Shown here one piece after another: positions 29,969 to 37,668 of a stretch of DNA of 64,000 nucleotides (the stretch's first letter is position 1; each line of letters begins with the position of its first letter). The translations under genes were made by a program, and so were the position numbers. The DNA comes from Desulfarculaceae bacterium (GTDB lineage: Bacteria > Desulfobacterota > Desulfarculia > Desulfarculales > Desulfarculaceae): NCBI GenBank assembly GCA_021737145.1, contig JAIPEN010000002.1, positions 62,001-126,000 of the forward strand. The letters run 5' to 3'. The notes below the pieces were generated by a model. That model did not search any database. It was not told the origin of the DNA and saw nothing but the letters and a program-made list of their open reading frames with translations.

Positions 29969-31777
29969 GTGGCAGACAAGGCCCACACCCGCAACTTTTC
30001 CATAATCGCCCACATCGACCATGGTAAATCCACCCTGGCCGACCGGCTGATCCAGCTCTGCGGAATCATCTCCGACCGTGATTTCAAGGACCAGATCCTG
30101 GACAGCCTATATCTGGAGCGGGAGCGGGGCATCACCATCAAGAGCCAGGCGGTGACCCTGCCTTACGTGGCGGCCGACGGCGAGGAGTACGAGCTAAACC
30201 TCATCGACACGCCCGGCCACGTGGACTTCTCCTACGAGGTGAGCCGGGCCCTGGCCTCCTGCGAGGGGGTTATCCTGGTGGTGGACGCCTCCCAGGGGGT
30301 GGAGGCCCAGACCCTGGCCAACCTCTACCTGGCCCTGGAGCACGACCTGGAGGTGGTGCCGGTCATCAACAAGATCGACCTGATCAGCGCCGACGTGGAC
30401 GAGGCCCGCCGCCAGATAAGCGACGAGCTGGGCCTGGACGGCGACGAGGCAGTGGCGGTTTCGGCCAAGGAGGGCACCAACGTGCCCGAGGTTCTGGAGG
30501 CCATCGTAACCCAGCTTCCCCCGCCCACCGGCGACCCCGCCGCGCTTCTGCAAGCCCTTATCTTCGACGCGGCCTACGACCCCTACCGGGGCACCATCAT
30601 CTTCGTGCGGGTGATGCAGGGCACCCTCAAGGCGGGCCAGGTGATCCGCTTTATGCACGGCGGCACCGAGCACAAGGTGGAGGAGGTGGGCATCCTCCAG
30701 GTTAAGCGCATCGTGAAAAAGGAGCTGCGGGCCGGCCAGGTGGGCTATTTCTTCGCCGGGGTCAAGACCGTGGCCGACACCAACATCGGCGACACCATCA
30801 CCCTGGCCGAGGAGCCGGCCACCGAGCCCCTGCCCGGCTTCCGCGAGGCCAAGCCGGTGGTGTTTTCCTCCATCTACCCGGTGGCCACCGACGACTACCC
30901 CGACCTGGCCGACGCCCTGGACAAGCTAAAGCTCAACGACGCCAGCCTCATCTACCAGAAAGACTCCTCCCAGGCCCTGGGCTTCGGATTCCGCTGCGGC
31001 TTTTTGGGGCTATTGCATCTGGAGGTGGTCCAGGAGCGCCTGGAGCGGGAGTTTGGCCTTTCGCTGATCCTCACCACCCCCAGCGTGCGCTATCAGATCT
31101 ACATGCAAGACGGCGACGAGCTGGACATCGAGAACCCGGCCTACTACCCGGACCCGGCCTCCATCGACTATTGCGAGGAGCCCTACGTGCGGGCCTCCAT
31201 CATGATGCCCGAGCGCTACATCGGGGCGGTGATGCCCCTGTGCCTGGACCGGCGGGGCGAGAACACCAACCTGCACTATCCCAACCCCGGACGGGTGGAG
31301 CTGAGCGTGGACCTGCCCCTGGCCGAGGTTATCTACGACTTTTACGACAAGCTCAAGACCGTGACCCAGGGTTACGGCAGCTTTGACTACGAGATGACCG
31401 GCTACCGCCGGAGCGACCTGGTCAAGCTGGACATCCTGGTAAACGGCGAAAAAGTGGACGCCCTGAGCATGCTGGTGCATTCGGAAAAGGCCCGGCTCCG
31501 GGCCCTGCACGCGGTTAACAAGCTCAAGGAGTCCATTCCCCGCCAGCAGTTCAAGATCGCCATCCAGGGGGCCATCGGCTCCAAGATCATCGCCCGCAGC
31601 ACGGTCAACGCCTATAGAAAGGACGTGACCTCCAAGTGTTACGGCGGCGACGTGAGCCGCAAGCGCAAGCTTTTGGAAAAGCAGAAGGCGGGCAAGAAAC
31701 GCATGAAGCTGGTGGGCAACGTGCCCATTCCCCAAAAGGCGTTTTTGGCGGTATTGCAGACCGATACGGATGGATAA
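29969..31777 (+). CDS. lepA: Elongation factor 4 (LepA) GTPase
   Basis: This ribosome-bound translational GTPase can back-translocate stalled ribosomes. The 602-residue product has the G-domain motifs AHIDHGKS, RERGITIKSQA, DTPGHVDFSYEV and NKID. After domains II and III comes the LepA-specific C-terminal domain with GGDVSRKRKLLEKQKAGKKRMK. The start is a GTG at 29969 (VADKAHTRNFS): GAGG lies seven bases upstream and the LepA N-terminus begins there, while the open frame to 29855 adds residues unlike any LepA. It is monocistronic and lies upstream of the oad operon, which has its own promoter. Confidence 0.96.
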   Translation: MADKAHTRNFSIIAHIDHGKSTLADRLIQLCGIISDRDFKDQILDSLYLERERGITIKSQAVTLPYVAADGEEYELNLIDTPGHVDFSYEVSRALASCEGVILVVDASQGVEAQTLANLYLALEHDLEVVPVINKIDLISADVDEARRQISDELGLDGDEAVAVSAKEGTNVPEVLEAIVTQLPPPTGDPAALLQALIFDAAYDPYRGTIIFVRVMQGTLKAGQVIRFMHGGTEHKVEEVGILQVKRIVKKELRAGQVGYFFAGVKTVADTNIGDTITLAEEPATEPLPGFREAKPVVFSSIYPVATDDYPDLADALDKLKLNDASLIYQKDSSQALGFGFRCGFLGLLHLEVVQERLEREFGLSLILTTPSVRYQIYMQDGDELDIENPAYYPDPASIDYCEEPYVRASIMMPERYIGAVMPLCLDRRGENTNLHYPNPGRVELSVDLPLAEVIYDFYDKLKTVTQGYGSFDYEMTGYRRSDLVKLDILVNGEKVDALSMLVHSEKARLRALHAVNKLKESIPRQQFKIAIQGAIGSKIIARSTVNAYRKDVTSKCYGGDVSRKRKLLEKQKAGKKRMKLVGNVPIPQKAFLAVLQTDTDG

Positions 31778-31795
31778 GCGCGCCTAAGCCTTTTC

Positions 31796-31824
31796 TTGAC
31801 ACTCGCCTGACACCCTCATATGAT
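31796..31824 (+). promoter_or_regulatory. Strong sigma-70-type promoter of the oadG-oadB operon
   Basis: TTGACA (31796-31801), 17-base spacer, TATGAT (31819-31824). The start would be near 31831. The leader contains an 8-bp hairpin GGTTAGAC/GTCTGACC (31839-31862) before the oadG ATG at 31921. Confidence 0.75.
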
Positions 31825-31920
31825 TCATACCTTGTTAAGGTTAGACCATCGGTAGTCTGACCATTGAGCTAGGCGTCCCAGCGTGGTTCGCGGGACAGCC
31901 GCAAAAAGGGAGAGAGCAAA

Positions 31921-32106
31921 ATGAATCCAGCACCAGTTGATTGGGGGGTCGCCTTTCGCATCGTGGGGGGCGGCATCCTGGTGGTATTCCTCATCATGTC
32001 GCTTCTGGCCATAGCCACCACCATCATGGGCAAGATCTTCACCGCTCGCGAGGCCAAGAAAAAGGCCGCGGCCAAGGATGCGGCAGCCAAGGAGGCGGCG
32101 GCATGA
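31921..32106 (+). CDS. oadG: Oxaloacetate/methylmalonyl-CoA decarboxylase gamma-like subunit
   Basis: The 61-residue membrane-anchored subunit has a single transmembrane helix (GGGILVVFLIMSLLAIATTIMG) followed by an Ala/Lys-rich cytoplasmic tail, the usual shape of OadG/MmdD proteins that hold the Na+ pump complex together. The stop codon overlaps the start of the beta subunit gene (ATGA). AGGGAGAG lies before the ATG. The carboxyltransferase alpha subunit and biotin carrier are not in this window. Confidence 0.85.
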   Translation: MNPAPVDWGVAFRIVGGGILVVFLIMSLLAIATTIMGKIFTAREAKKKAAAKDAAAKEAAA

Positions 32107-33296
32107 GCTGGATCACCTACCACGAAGGCGTGTTGAAAATTCTGGGCATCCAGGTGGGCTTCGGCAACCTGGACCTGCCTCATCTGGTCATGATCCTGGT
32201 GGGCCTGGGCTTCATCACCCTGGCCATCCTCAAGGAGTGGGAGCCCTACGAGCTCCTGCCCATCGGCGCGGGCATGATCCTGGCCAACCTGCCGCTAACC
32301 GGTCTGACCAGCCAGCCCGAACCGGGCATGGCCCCGGGCATGGCCGGGGTGCTGGGCATCATCCTCAAGTACGGCCTCTACACCTGGACCATATTGCCCC
32401 AGTTCATCTTCTTCGGCATCGGGGCGCTCACCGACTTCAGCCCCCTGATCGCCAATCCCCGGGCCTTCCTCTTGGGAGCGGCGGCCCAGGTGGGCATCTA
32501 CTCCAGCTTCCTGGGGGCCCTTGCCGTGGGGCTAATCTGGCCTGACTGGGGCTTCTCGCTCAAGGAGGCCTGCTCCATCGGCATCATCGGCGGGGCCGAC
32601 GGTCCCACCACCATTTACACCACCGGGCTCTTGGCCCCGGACATCATGGGCATCACCGCCACGGCGGCCTATTCCTACATGGCCATGGTGGCCATCATCC
32701 AGCCGCCCATCATCAAGATGCTCACCTCCAAGGCCCAGCGGGAAACCTATATGAAGCCCATGCTCCGGCCGGTGAGCCGGCCGGAACGCATCCTGTTCCC
32801 CATTGTGGCCATGCTCTTGATCATCCTGATCATTCCCAAGAGCGCCCCCCTGGTGGGCTTCCTCTTGCTGGGCAACCTGTTCCGCGAGTCCGGGGTGGTG
32901 GAGCGGCTTTCCAACACCGCCCAGAACGAGCTGATCAACATCATCACCATCCTGCTTATGCTGGGCATCGGGGCCTCCATGCCCGCCGACCGGGTGATGG
33001 ACCCGCGCACCCTGCTGGTGCTGTTCCTGGGCCTGGCCGCCTTCTGCGTTGGCACCGGAGCCGGGGTGATCTTCGGCAAGATCATGTCCAAGTTCAGCAA
33101 GGAGCCCTTCAACCCCATGCTGGGGGCGGCGGGCGTCTCGGCGGTGCCCATGAGCGCGCGCATCGTGCACCACATGGGCCAGCAGGCCAACAAGAAGAAC
33201 TTCCTGCTGATGCACGCCATGGGCCCCAACGTGGCCGGGGTCATCGGCTCGGCCGTGGCCGGCGGCTACTTCCTGGGCCTGTTCATCAACTTCTAG
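32103..33296 (+). CDS. oadB: Na+-translocating decarboxylase beta subunit
   Basis: This polytopic membrane protein of 397 residues is the Na+ channel/decarboxylase subunit of oxaloacetate, methylmalonyl-CoA or glutaconyl-CoA decarboxylases. The functional Asp166 is in SIGIIGGADGPTTIY, the diagnostic motif. Other family marks are FIFFGIGALTDFSPLIANP near residue 101 and GAAGVSAVPMSARIVHHMGQ followed by NFLLMHAMGPNVAGVIGSA at the C-terminus. It overlaps oadG by four bases. Without the alpha subunit the substrate cannot be fixed. A strong terminator follows. Confidence 0.95.
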   Translation: MSWITYHEGVLKILGIQVGFGNLDLPHLVMILVGLGFITLAILKEWEPYELLPIGAGMILANLPLTGLTSQPEPGMAPGMAGVLGIILKYGLYTWTILPQFIFFGIGALTDFSPLIANPRAFLLGAAAQVGIYSSFLGALAVGLIWPDWGFSLKEACSIGIIGGADGPTTIYTTGLLAPDIMGITATAAYSYMAMVAIIQPPIIKMLTSKAQRETYMKPMLRPVSRPERILFPIVAMLLIILIIPKSAPLVGFLLLGNLFRESGVVERLSNTAQNELINIITILLMLGIGASMPADRVMDPRTLLVLFLGLAAFCVGTGAGVIFGKIMSKFSKEPFNPMLGAAGVSAVPMSARIVHHMGQQANKKNFLLMHAMGPNVAGVIGSAVAGGYFLGLFINF

Positions 33297-33315
33297 GCAA
33301 GCGCCTGTTCTCGCA

Positions 33316-33348
33316 GGGGAGCCCCGATTCGGGGCTCCCCTTTTTTTT
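33316..33348 (+). terminator. Intrinsic terminator after oadB
   Basis: A perfect 11-bp stem GGGGAGCCCCG (33316-33326) / CGGGGCTCCCC (33330-33340) with a 3-base loop is followed by eight T. Confidence 0.95.
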
Positions 33349-33448
33349 ATCCCGGCGGGATCAAAGCCCCATTTCTCTTGGGAAAGCGAAATGGTAAAGT
33401 ATTATCAGTCGGTGATCGCCTCCGGGGCGCATCGGGAAGAGGAGTGTT

Positions 33449-34219
33449 TTGCGCGAATCCGCCACCGGAAAAATCGCCTGGCTGGCCATTGAGAGCCATA
33501 AGGATGTGACCAGGGCCACGGTGTTGGTCACCGCCATCGCCCTGGCCGGTTCCTGGCTCATTACCGCCCTGATCATCCTGCTCACCGGGGCCACCTCGCC
33601 CAGCGGGATAATCACCGCCGTGCTGGCCTCCACCCTGGCCCCCCTGGTGCTGGCGCCCCTGCTTTCCCGGCGCAACTTCCGGCTCATGCTGCGCCTGAAT
33701 CAGGCATGTACGGAGGTGGAGCGCCTTTCGCGCACCGACGACCTGACCCAGATTTATAACCGCCGCTATTTCATGGAGATGACCCTGCGCGAGCTGGCCT
33801 TGGGCACCCGCCACGGCTACCCGGTGGCCCTGCTCCTGCTGGACCTGGACTCCTTCAAGGAGATCAACGACGAGTTGGGCCACCTGGCCGGCGACCGGGC
33901 CCTGGCTTCCTGCGCGGCCACCATCCAGCGCACCATCCGCCAGGGGGACGTGCTGGGCCGCTTCGGGGGCGACGAGTTCCTGGTGCTGGCCCCTCACACC
34001 GGCCTGGACAGCGCGGCCCGCCTGGCCGAGCGCATCCGCGAGACCATGGCCGGGCAAGGGGTAATGGCCGGGGGGCGCAAGTTGACGGTGCGCCTCAGCG
34101 TGGGGGTGGTGACCACCGAGCAGGGGACCACCAGCGCCGATGATCTGCTCCGGCTGGCCGACCGGGCCCTGTACCGGGCCAAGGAGATGGGCGGGGACCG
34201 CATCGAGCTGGCCGCCTAA
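33449..34219 (+). CDS. Membrane-anchored diguanylate cyclase (GGDEF), copy 1
   Basis: It makes cyclic di-GMP from two GTP. The 256-residue protein has two membrane helices (about 22-48 and 52-72), a short linker and a GGDEF domain. The active-site motif GGDEF is at residues 173-177, with the inhibitory I-site RQGD (164-167) at the standard distance, so feedback inhibition is expected. Start: a TTG at 33449 with GAGGAG five bases before it; no ATG fits. The next gene is a paralogue that aligns without gaps, so the pair arose by tandem duplication. No sensor domain is seen between the helices. Confidence 0.92.
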   Translation: MRESATGKIAWLAIESHKDVTRATVLVTAIALAGSWLITALIILLTGATSPSGIITAVLASTLAPLVLAPLLSRRNFRLMLRLNQACTEVERLSRTDDLTQIYNRRYFMEMTLRELALGTRHGYPVALLLLDLDSFKEINDELGHLAGDRALASCAATIQRTIRQGDVLGRFGGDEFLVLAPHTGLDSAARLAERIRETMAGQGVMAGGRKLTVRLSVGVVTTEQGTTSADDLLRLADRALYRAKEMGGDRIELAA

Positions 34220-34381
34220 AAGGCGAACTCCCGCACAATCGTTTCCGGCCAGGCCGGCCGCTCCGGGGCCCGAAGGCGCTTTACCGCTTCCCGGCCGGCC
34301 CGGGTCCGTGGTATATCCAACCTGATTCTTCCGGCGGCTTTAGCACAACAAGACCATGGATTTGCCGGGAGAGAGGTGGTT

Positions 34382-35155
34382 ATGCAGCCGGACAAATCAG
34401 AGAAGCGCCCCTGGTTTCATATCACCAGCCGCAAGGCCGCGGTGCGGGCCACCATGGTGGTTTCGGGCGGGTCGTTGCTGGCCTCCTGGGCTCTGACCGG
34501 GCCGCTCATGCTCCTGCTGGCCGACCCCACCTGGGAGCAGTGGGTGGTGGCGGGCATCGCCTCCACCCTGGCCCCTTTGATGGTGGCCCCCTTTGTGGCC
34601 TACAAAACCTTTGACCTCATGCGCCAGCTCACCGAGTCGCGGCGGGAGATCGAGCGCCTTTCCCAAAGCGACGACCTCACCGGGACCTGCAACCGGCGGC
34701 ATTTCAAGGAGGTAGCCCAACGGGAGCTGGCCCTGGCCCAACGCAACGGCTACGCGGTGAGCCTGCTTCTGTTGGACCTGGATGGCTTCAAGCAGATCAA
34801 CGACCAGCTGGGCCACGCCACCGGCGACCGGACCCTGGTGGCCTGCGCGGAGGCCATCCGGGAGGCCATCCGGGAGGGCGACGTACTGGGCCGCTATGGC
34901 GGCGACGAGTTCATGGTGCTGGCCCCGCACACCGGCCTGGAGGCGGCGGCGCGCCTGGCCGAGCGGGTGCGCGCGGCGGTGGCCCGGGCCGGAGCGGCCC
35001 TGCACCGGGGGGAGGCGCGCCTCAGCGCCAGCCTGGGGGTGGCGGGCATTGGGAAGGAGAGCTCCACCGCCGACGAGCTCTTGGTGCGGGCCGACCGGGC
35101 CCTGTACCTGGCCAAGGCCAAAGGGGGCGATTGCATCGAGCTGGCCGCCTCCTAG
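34382..35155 (+). CDS. Membrane-anchored diguanylate cyclase (GGDEF), copy 2
   Basis: The 257-residue paralogue of the previous gene product has the same architecture: two membrane helices (about 23-47 and 52-72), GGDEF at residues 173-177 and I-site REGD (164-167). Shared stretches include ASTLAPL, GDVLGR-GGDEF and VLAPHTGL. Differences are concentrated in the N-terminal 20 residues and the periplasmic turn (TGATSP versus ADPTWEQ). ATG at 34382 is preferred to the GTG at 34376 because GAGAGG precedes it by five bases. The gap of about 160 bases from copy 1 suggests its own promoter. Confidence 0.92.
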   Translation: MQPDKSEKRPWFHITSRKAAVRATMVVSGGSLLASWALTGPLMLLLADPTWEQWVVAGIASTLAPLMVAPFVAYKTFDLMRQLTESRREIERLSQSDDLTGTCNRRHFKEVAQRELALAQRNGYAVSLLLLDLDGFKQINDQLGHATGDRTLVACAEAIREAIREGDVLGRYGGDEFMVLAPHTGLEAAARLAERVRAAVARAGAALHRGEARLSASLGVAGIGKESSTADELLVRADRALYLAKAKGGDCIELAAS

Positions 35156-35179
35156 AGCGCCCTTGAGCCGCCCGTCCGT

Positions 35180-35695
35180 CTAAAAGGGGTTTTCCCCTGA
35201 CTCCAATTTAAGCAGGATTTCCTTGGTGGGCAGGCCGGAACCGAAACCGGTGAGCGAACCGTCGGACCCCACCACCCGGTGGCAGGGCACGAACAGGGGC
35301 ACCGGGTTGTTGTGCAGGGCCTGGCCCACCGCGCGGGAGGCGCGAGGCCGGCCGATGATCCGGGCCACCTCGCCGTAGCTCAGGGTCTGGCCCCGGGGGA
35401 TGTCCAGGGTGGTGTTCAGCACGTCTTGGGTGAACTCGGTGAGCCCTTCCAGGTCCACCGCCGCGTCCAGCTTGGCCCGGCTGCCCGCGAAATAGGCGGC
35501 CAGCTGGCGGCCCGCCTTGGTGGCTTCGGCGGGTACTTCCTGAAACACCGCGCCCGGAGCGCGCTTGGCCAGCAGGCGGTTGAAGTAGGCGGCCTCGTCC
35601 TGCCGCAGGGTCAGGACCTTGAGGCCCCGCCCGCCCACCGCCCCGCGCAGGGTTCCGATGGGTGTCTCCAGGGTGAACACCTTTAGCTGCTTCAT
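35180..35695 (-). CDS. ogt: Methylated-DNA--protein-cysteine methyltransferase
   Basis: This suicide repair protein removes O6-alkyl groups from guanine. It has 171 residues with the active-site Cys138 in VPLFVPCHRVV. RASRAVGQALHNNP is the DNA-binding helix (Arg finger), and SGLPTKEILLKLE follows the active site as usual. The N-terminal Ada-like domain is short, as in Ogt. The start codon overlaps the stop codon of the upstream radical-SAM gene (ATGA), so the two are co-translated. The longer open frame to 36217 is ignored, since the family N-terminus lies at 35695. Confidence 0.95.
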   Translation of the reverse strand: MKQLKVFTLETPIGTLRGAVGGRGLKVLTLRQDEAAYFNRLLAKRAPGAVFQEVPAEATKAGRQLAAYFAGSRAKLDAAVDLEGLTEFTQDVLNTTLDIPRGQTLSYGEVARIIGRPRASRAVGQALHNNPVPLFVPCHRVVGSDGSLTGFGSGLPTKEILLKLESGENPF

Positions 35696-36615
35696 GCCAG
35701 ACTGCCTTGCTCCAAATGGTTGCTTTCCATGGCTTCGGCGATGGCCGCCAGGGTGGCGTCCTTGTCGGCGGCCCAGGCCGGGGACACCAGAGGGTCCGGG
35801 CCGGGGTCGGCCGCCAGGCGGTGCACCAGAATCGAACGGGGCAGGCGGGCCAGGAACTGGGCCACACCTTGAGCATAGCGCTCCCGTTCCCAAAGGGCCA
35901 GGGCGCCCTCGGCGTATTCCCGGGCCAGGGGGGCTCCGGCCAGGACCATGAGGTTGTGCAGCTTGACCCCCCACACCCCGGCTCCGGCCACATGGCGGGC
36001 CGTGGCGTTGGTCTGCTCCAGCTCCTCGCCGGGCAGGCCCAGGATGAGGTGGGCCACCACCCGGATGCCCCGCGCTTGGGCTTCCCCGAGGGCTTGGTCC
36101 CAGCAGGCCAGGTCGTGCCCCCGGTTGATGCGCTCCAGGGTGGCGTCGTGGGCGCTTTGCAGGCCCAGCTCCAGCCACAGGGGACGCCGCCGGGCCAGGG
36201 CGGCCAATAGCTCCCATGTCTCGGCAGGCAGGCAGTCGGGCCGGGTGGAGATGATCAGCCCGGCCACCGCCGGATGGCGGGCCGCGGCCAGGAAGATGGG
36301 CTCCAGGGTGCTTGCCGGTGCGTTGGTGGCGCTGTAGGCCTGGAAGTAGGCCAGGGCCCGGGGAGTGGGGCGGCCCCGGCTTCGGGCGCGCAGGCGCTCC
36401 AGGCCGGTGGCCAGTTGCTCCTCAACCGTGCCGCCATGGCCCGCGCCCGCGCCGTGGGGCGGGCAATAGGCGCAGCCGCCGGGACCAGTGCCGCCGGTGC
36501 GGTGAGGACAGCCCAGGCCGGCGTCCAGGCCGATCTTGACCGTGGGGCCGCCAAAGGCGCGCCGCAGCCAGGGACCCAACAGGTTGATCCGGCGCTGCAG
36601 GCGGGCGGCGTCCAT
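35692..36615 (-). CDS. TIGR01212-family radical SAM protein (YhcC-like)
   Basis: The 307-residue protein carries the YhcC-type [4Fe-4S]-SAM motif with Cys36, Cys48 and Cys51 (LGCPHRTGG ... GGCAYCPP), where the first spacing is long as in this subfamily. Other marks are ISTRPDCLP, WLELGLQSAHDATLERINRGHD and VAHLILGLPGE, typical of Elp3/YhcC-like proteins. Its reaction is unknown; in E. coli YhcC lies near tRNA- and redox-related functions. It overlaps ogt by four bases at its 3' end and is preceded closely by a membrane protein gene on the same strand. Confidence 0.9.
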   Translation of the reverse strand: MDAARLQRRINLLGPWLRRAFGGPTVKIGLDAGLGCPHRTGGTGPGGCAYCPPHGAGAGHGGTVEEQLATGLERLRARSRGRPTPRALAYFQAYSATNAPASTLEPIFLAAARHPAVAGLIISTRPDCLPAETWELLAALARRRPLWLELGLQSAHDATLERINRGHDLACWDQALGEAQARGIRVVAHLILGLPGEELEQTNATARHVAGAGVWGVKLHNLMVLAGAPLAREYAEGALALWERERYAQGVAQFLARLPRSILVHRLAADPGPDPLVSPAWAADKDATLAAIAEAMESNHLEQGSLA

Positions 36616-36617
36616 GC

Positions 36618-37130
36618 CTAAGAGTCCTTGGGGGGCGGCTGGGGCATCACCCGGGCGTTCTCCTCGATCACCCAGATGCGGTTTTCGGTGCCGGGGATGG
36701 CCTGGCCTTGGCCGTGGCGCTCGCGCAGCTCCGGCTTGGCGCAGAGGCCGCGATACTCGTGGCGGCCGCGGGGCGCGGTGAACTCCAGGCACACGTAATG
36801 CCCGCCCTTGCCGTTGGGGCCGGCCTCGAAGTCGATGAGCCAGGCGTCGTCCCACTTGATGTAGCGGTCGGAGAGCCCGGCGGGACGCCGGGTGATGATG
36901 CCGTCGGGCGGAAAGGCCCCGTTGTGGTCGGCCGCGAAACGGCGCGCCGCCTCGTCGATTTGCTGGGCCCGCTCCAGGAAAACCTCCACCGGGTGGGGCT
37001 CGCGGGTCTGCAAGGCCCGCAGGGCCAAGCCCAGGCACAGGGCCAGAATGAGCCCCAGGGCCCACCACTCCCAGGCCTTCAGGCGGGCCAGGGGGTTGGC
37101 GGATCGGTGCTGGGGGTCGCGCGGCTTCAT
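36618..37130 (-). CDS. Membrane-anchored hypothetical protein with pseudopilin-like N-terminal region
   Basis: The product of about 170 residues has one transmembrane helix (WEWWALGLILALCLGLALRAL) and a periplasmic domain. The stretch following the helix (QQIDEAARRFAADHNGAFPPDG) resembles the alpha-helix and loop of type II pseudopilins, and GGHYVCLEFTAP gives a small beta sheet, but the prepilin peptidase motif is absent, so it is not a real pilin. Start choice is uncertain: 37130 is favoured by length; a TATATT box lies about eight bases before it, so the mRNA may be nearly leaderless. Its stop is two bases from the radical-SAM start. Confidence 0.6.
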   Translation of the reverse strand: MKPRDPQHRSANPLARLKAWEWWALGLILALCLGLALRALQTREPHPVEVFLERAQQIDEAARRFAADHNGAFPPDGIITRRPAGLSDRYIKWDDAWLIDFEAGPNGKGGHYVCLEFTAPRGRHEYRGLCAKPELRERHGQGQAIPGTENRIWVIEENARVMPQPPPKDS

Positions 37131-37218
37131 GGAGGATGAATATAGCACAGAGGCCCCAGCTTGTCCCATGACCCAAGGGCATGCTATAGGTGGTTAGGAG
37201 CGACAGGAGGTGCCGTAC

Positions 37219-37620
37219 ATGGGTCAGGCCGGAGCACAGGCGGGATTGATGAGTCTCAAGGAAGTGGTGGCCCAGACCGGGATCCCGGCGGCCACCATCC
37301 GCTATTATGACCAGCAGTTCGAGGAATATCTGGGCATCACCCGGGGAGCCGGCCGCCGCCGCATGTTCGACCCCGGCTCCCTGAAGCGCCTTACCGAGCT
37401 TCGCCGCCTGCTCAAGGACGAGGGGCTCTCCATCCGCCAGGCCCGCAAGCTGCTCAGCCAGGACGGCAACGGCATTTCGGCCGCCGGCCAGATCGAGTCC
37501 CTGCGCGCCGAGGTGCAGGCCCTCCGGGCCAAGGTGACTTCCCTGGAGGAGCAGGTGGCCCGCCTCAAGGACATCCAGGGGCGCACCCTGGCCCTGGTGG
37601 ACGGCCTCACCAACCGCTGA
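37219..37620 (+). CDS. MerR-family transcriptional regulator
   Basis: The 133-residue protein has an N-terminal winged helix (LKEVVAQTGIPAATIRYYDQQFEEYL followed by RRRMFDPGSLKRL) of MerR type, an LRRLLKDEGLSIRQARKLL helix, and a C-terminal coiled coil (SLRAEVQALRAKVTSLEEQVARL) that would dimerise it. There is no effector domain or metal-binding Cys. Start at 37219, with AGGAGG eight bases before it; a GTG at 37210 overlaps the site. It is divergent from the membrane protein gene at 37130, separated by 88 bases, and may regulate it. Confidence 0.88.
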   Translation: MGQAGAQAGLMSLKEVVAQTGIPAATIRYYDQQFEEYLGITRGAGRRRMFDPGSLKRLTELRRLLKDEGLSIRQARKLLSQDGNGISAAGQIESLRAEVQALRAKVTSLEEQVARLKDIQGRTLALVDGLTNR

Positions 37621-37642
37621 TTATCCTTTAGACCGATAGAGC

Positions 37643-37668
37643 CCGCCTCCGGCCTGGAGGCGGTTTTT
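37643..37668 (+). terminator. Intrinsic terminator after the MerR gene
   Basis: An 8-bp stem CCGCCTCC (37643-37650) / GGAGGCGG (37656-37663) is followed by TTTTTATTTT. It overlaps the 3' end of comEC on the other strand. Confidence 0.9.

Noticed and set aside
31831..31920. tRNA-like sequence in the oadG leader (minus strand starts GGGACGCCTAGCTCAATGG)
   Set aside because: It has a tRNA-like 5' half and an anticodon-arm-like hairpin, but no matching 3' acceptor strand or proper T-arm. A promoter and leader on the other strand explain the region; at most it is a relic.
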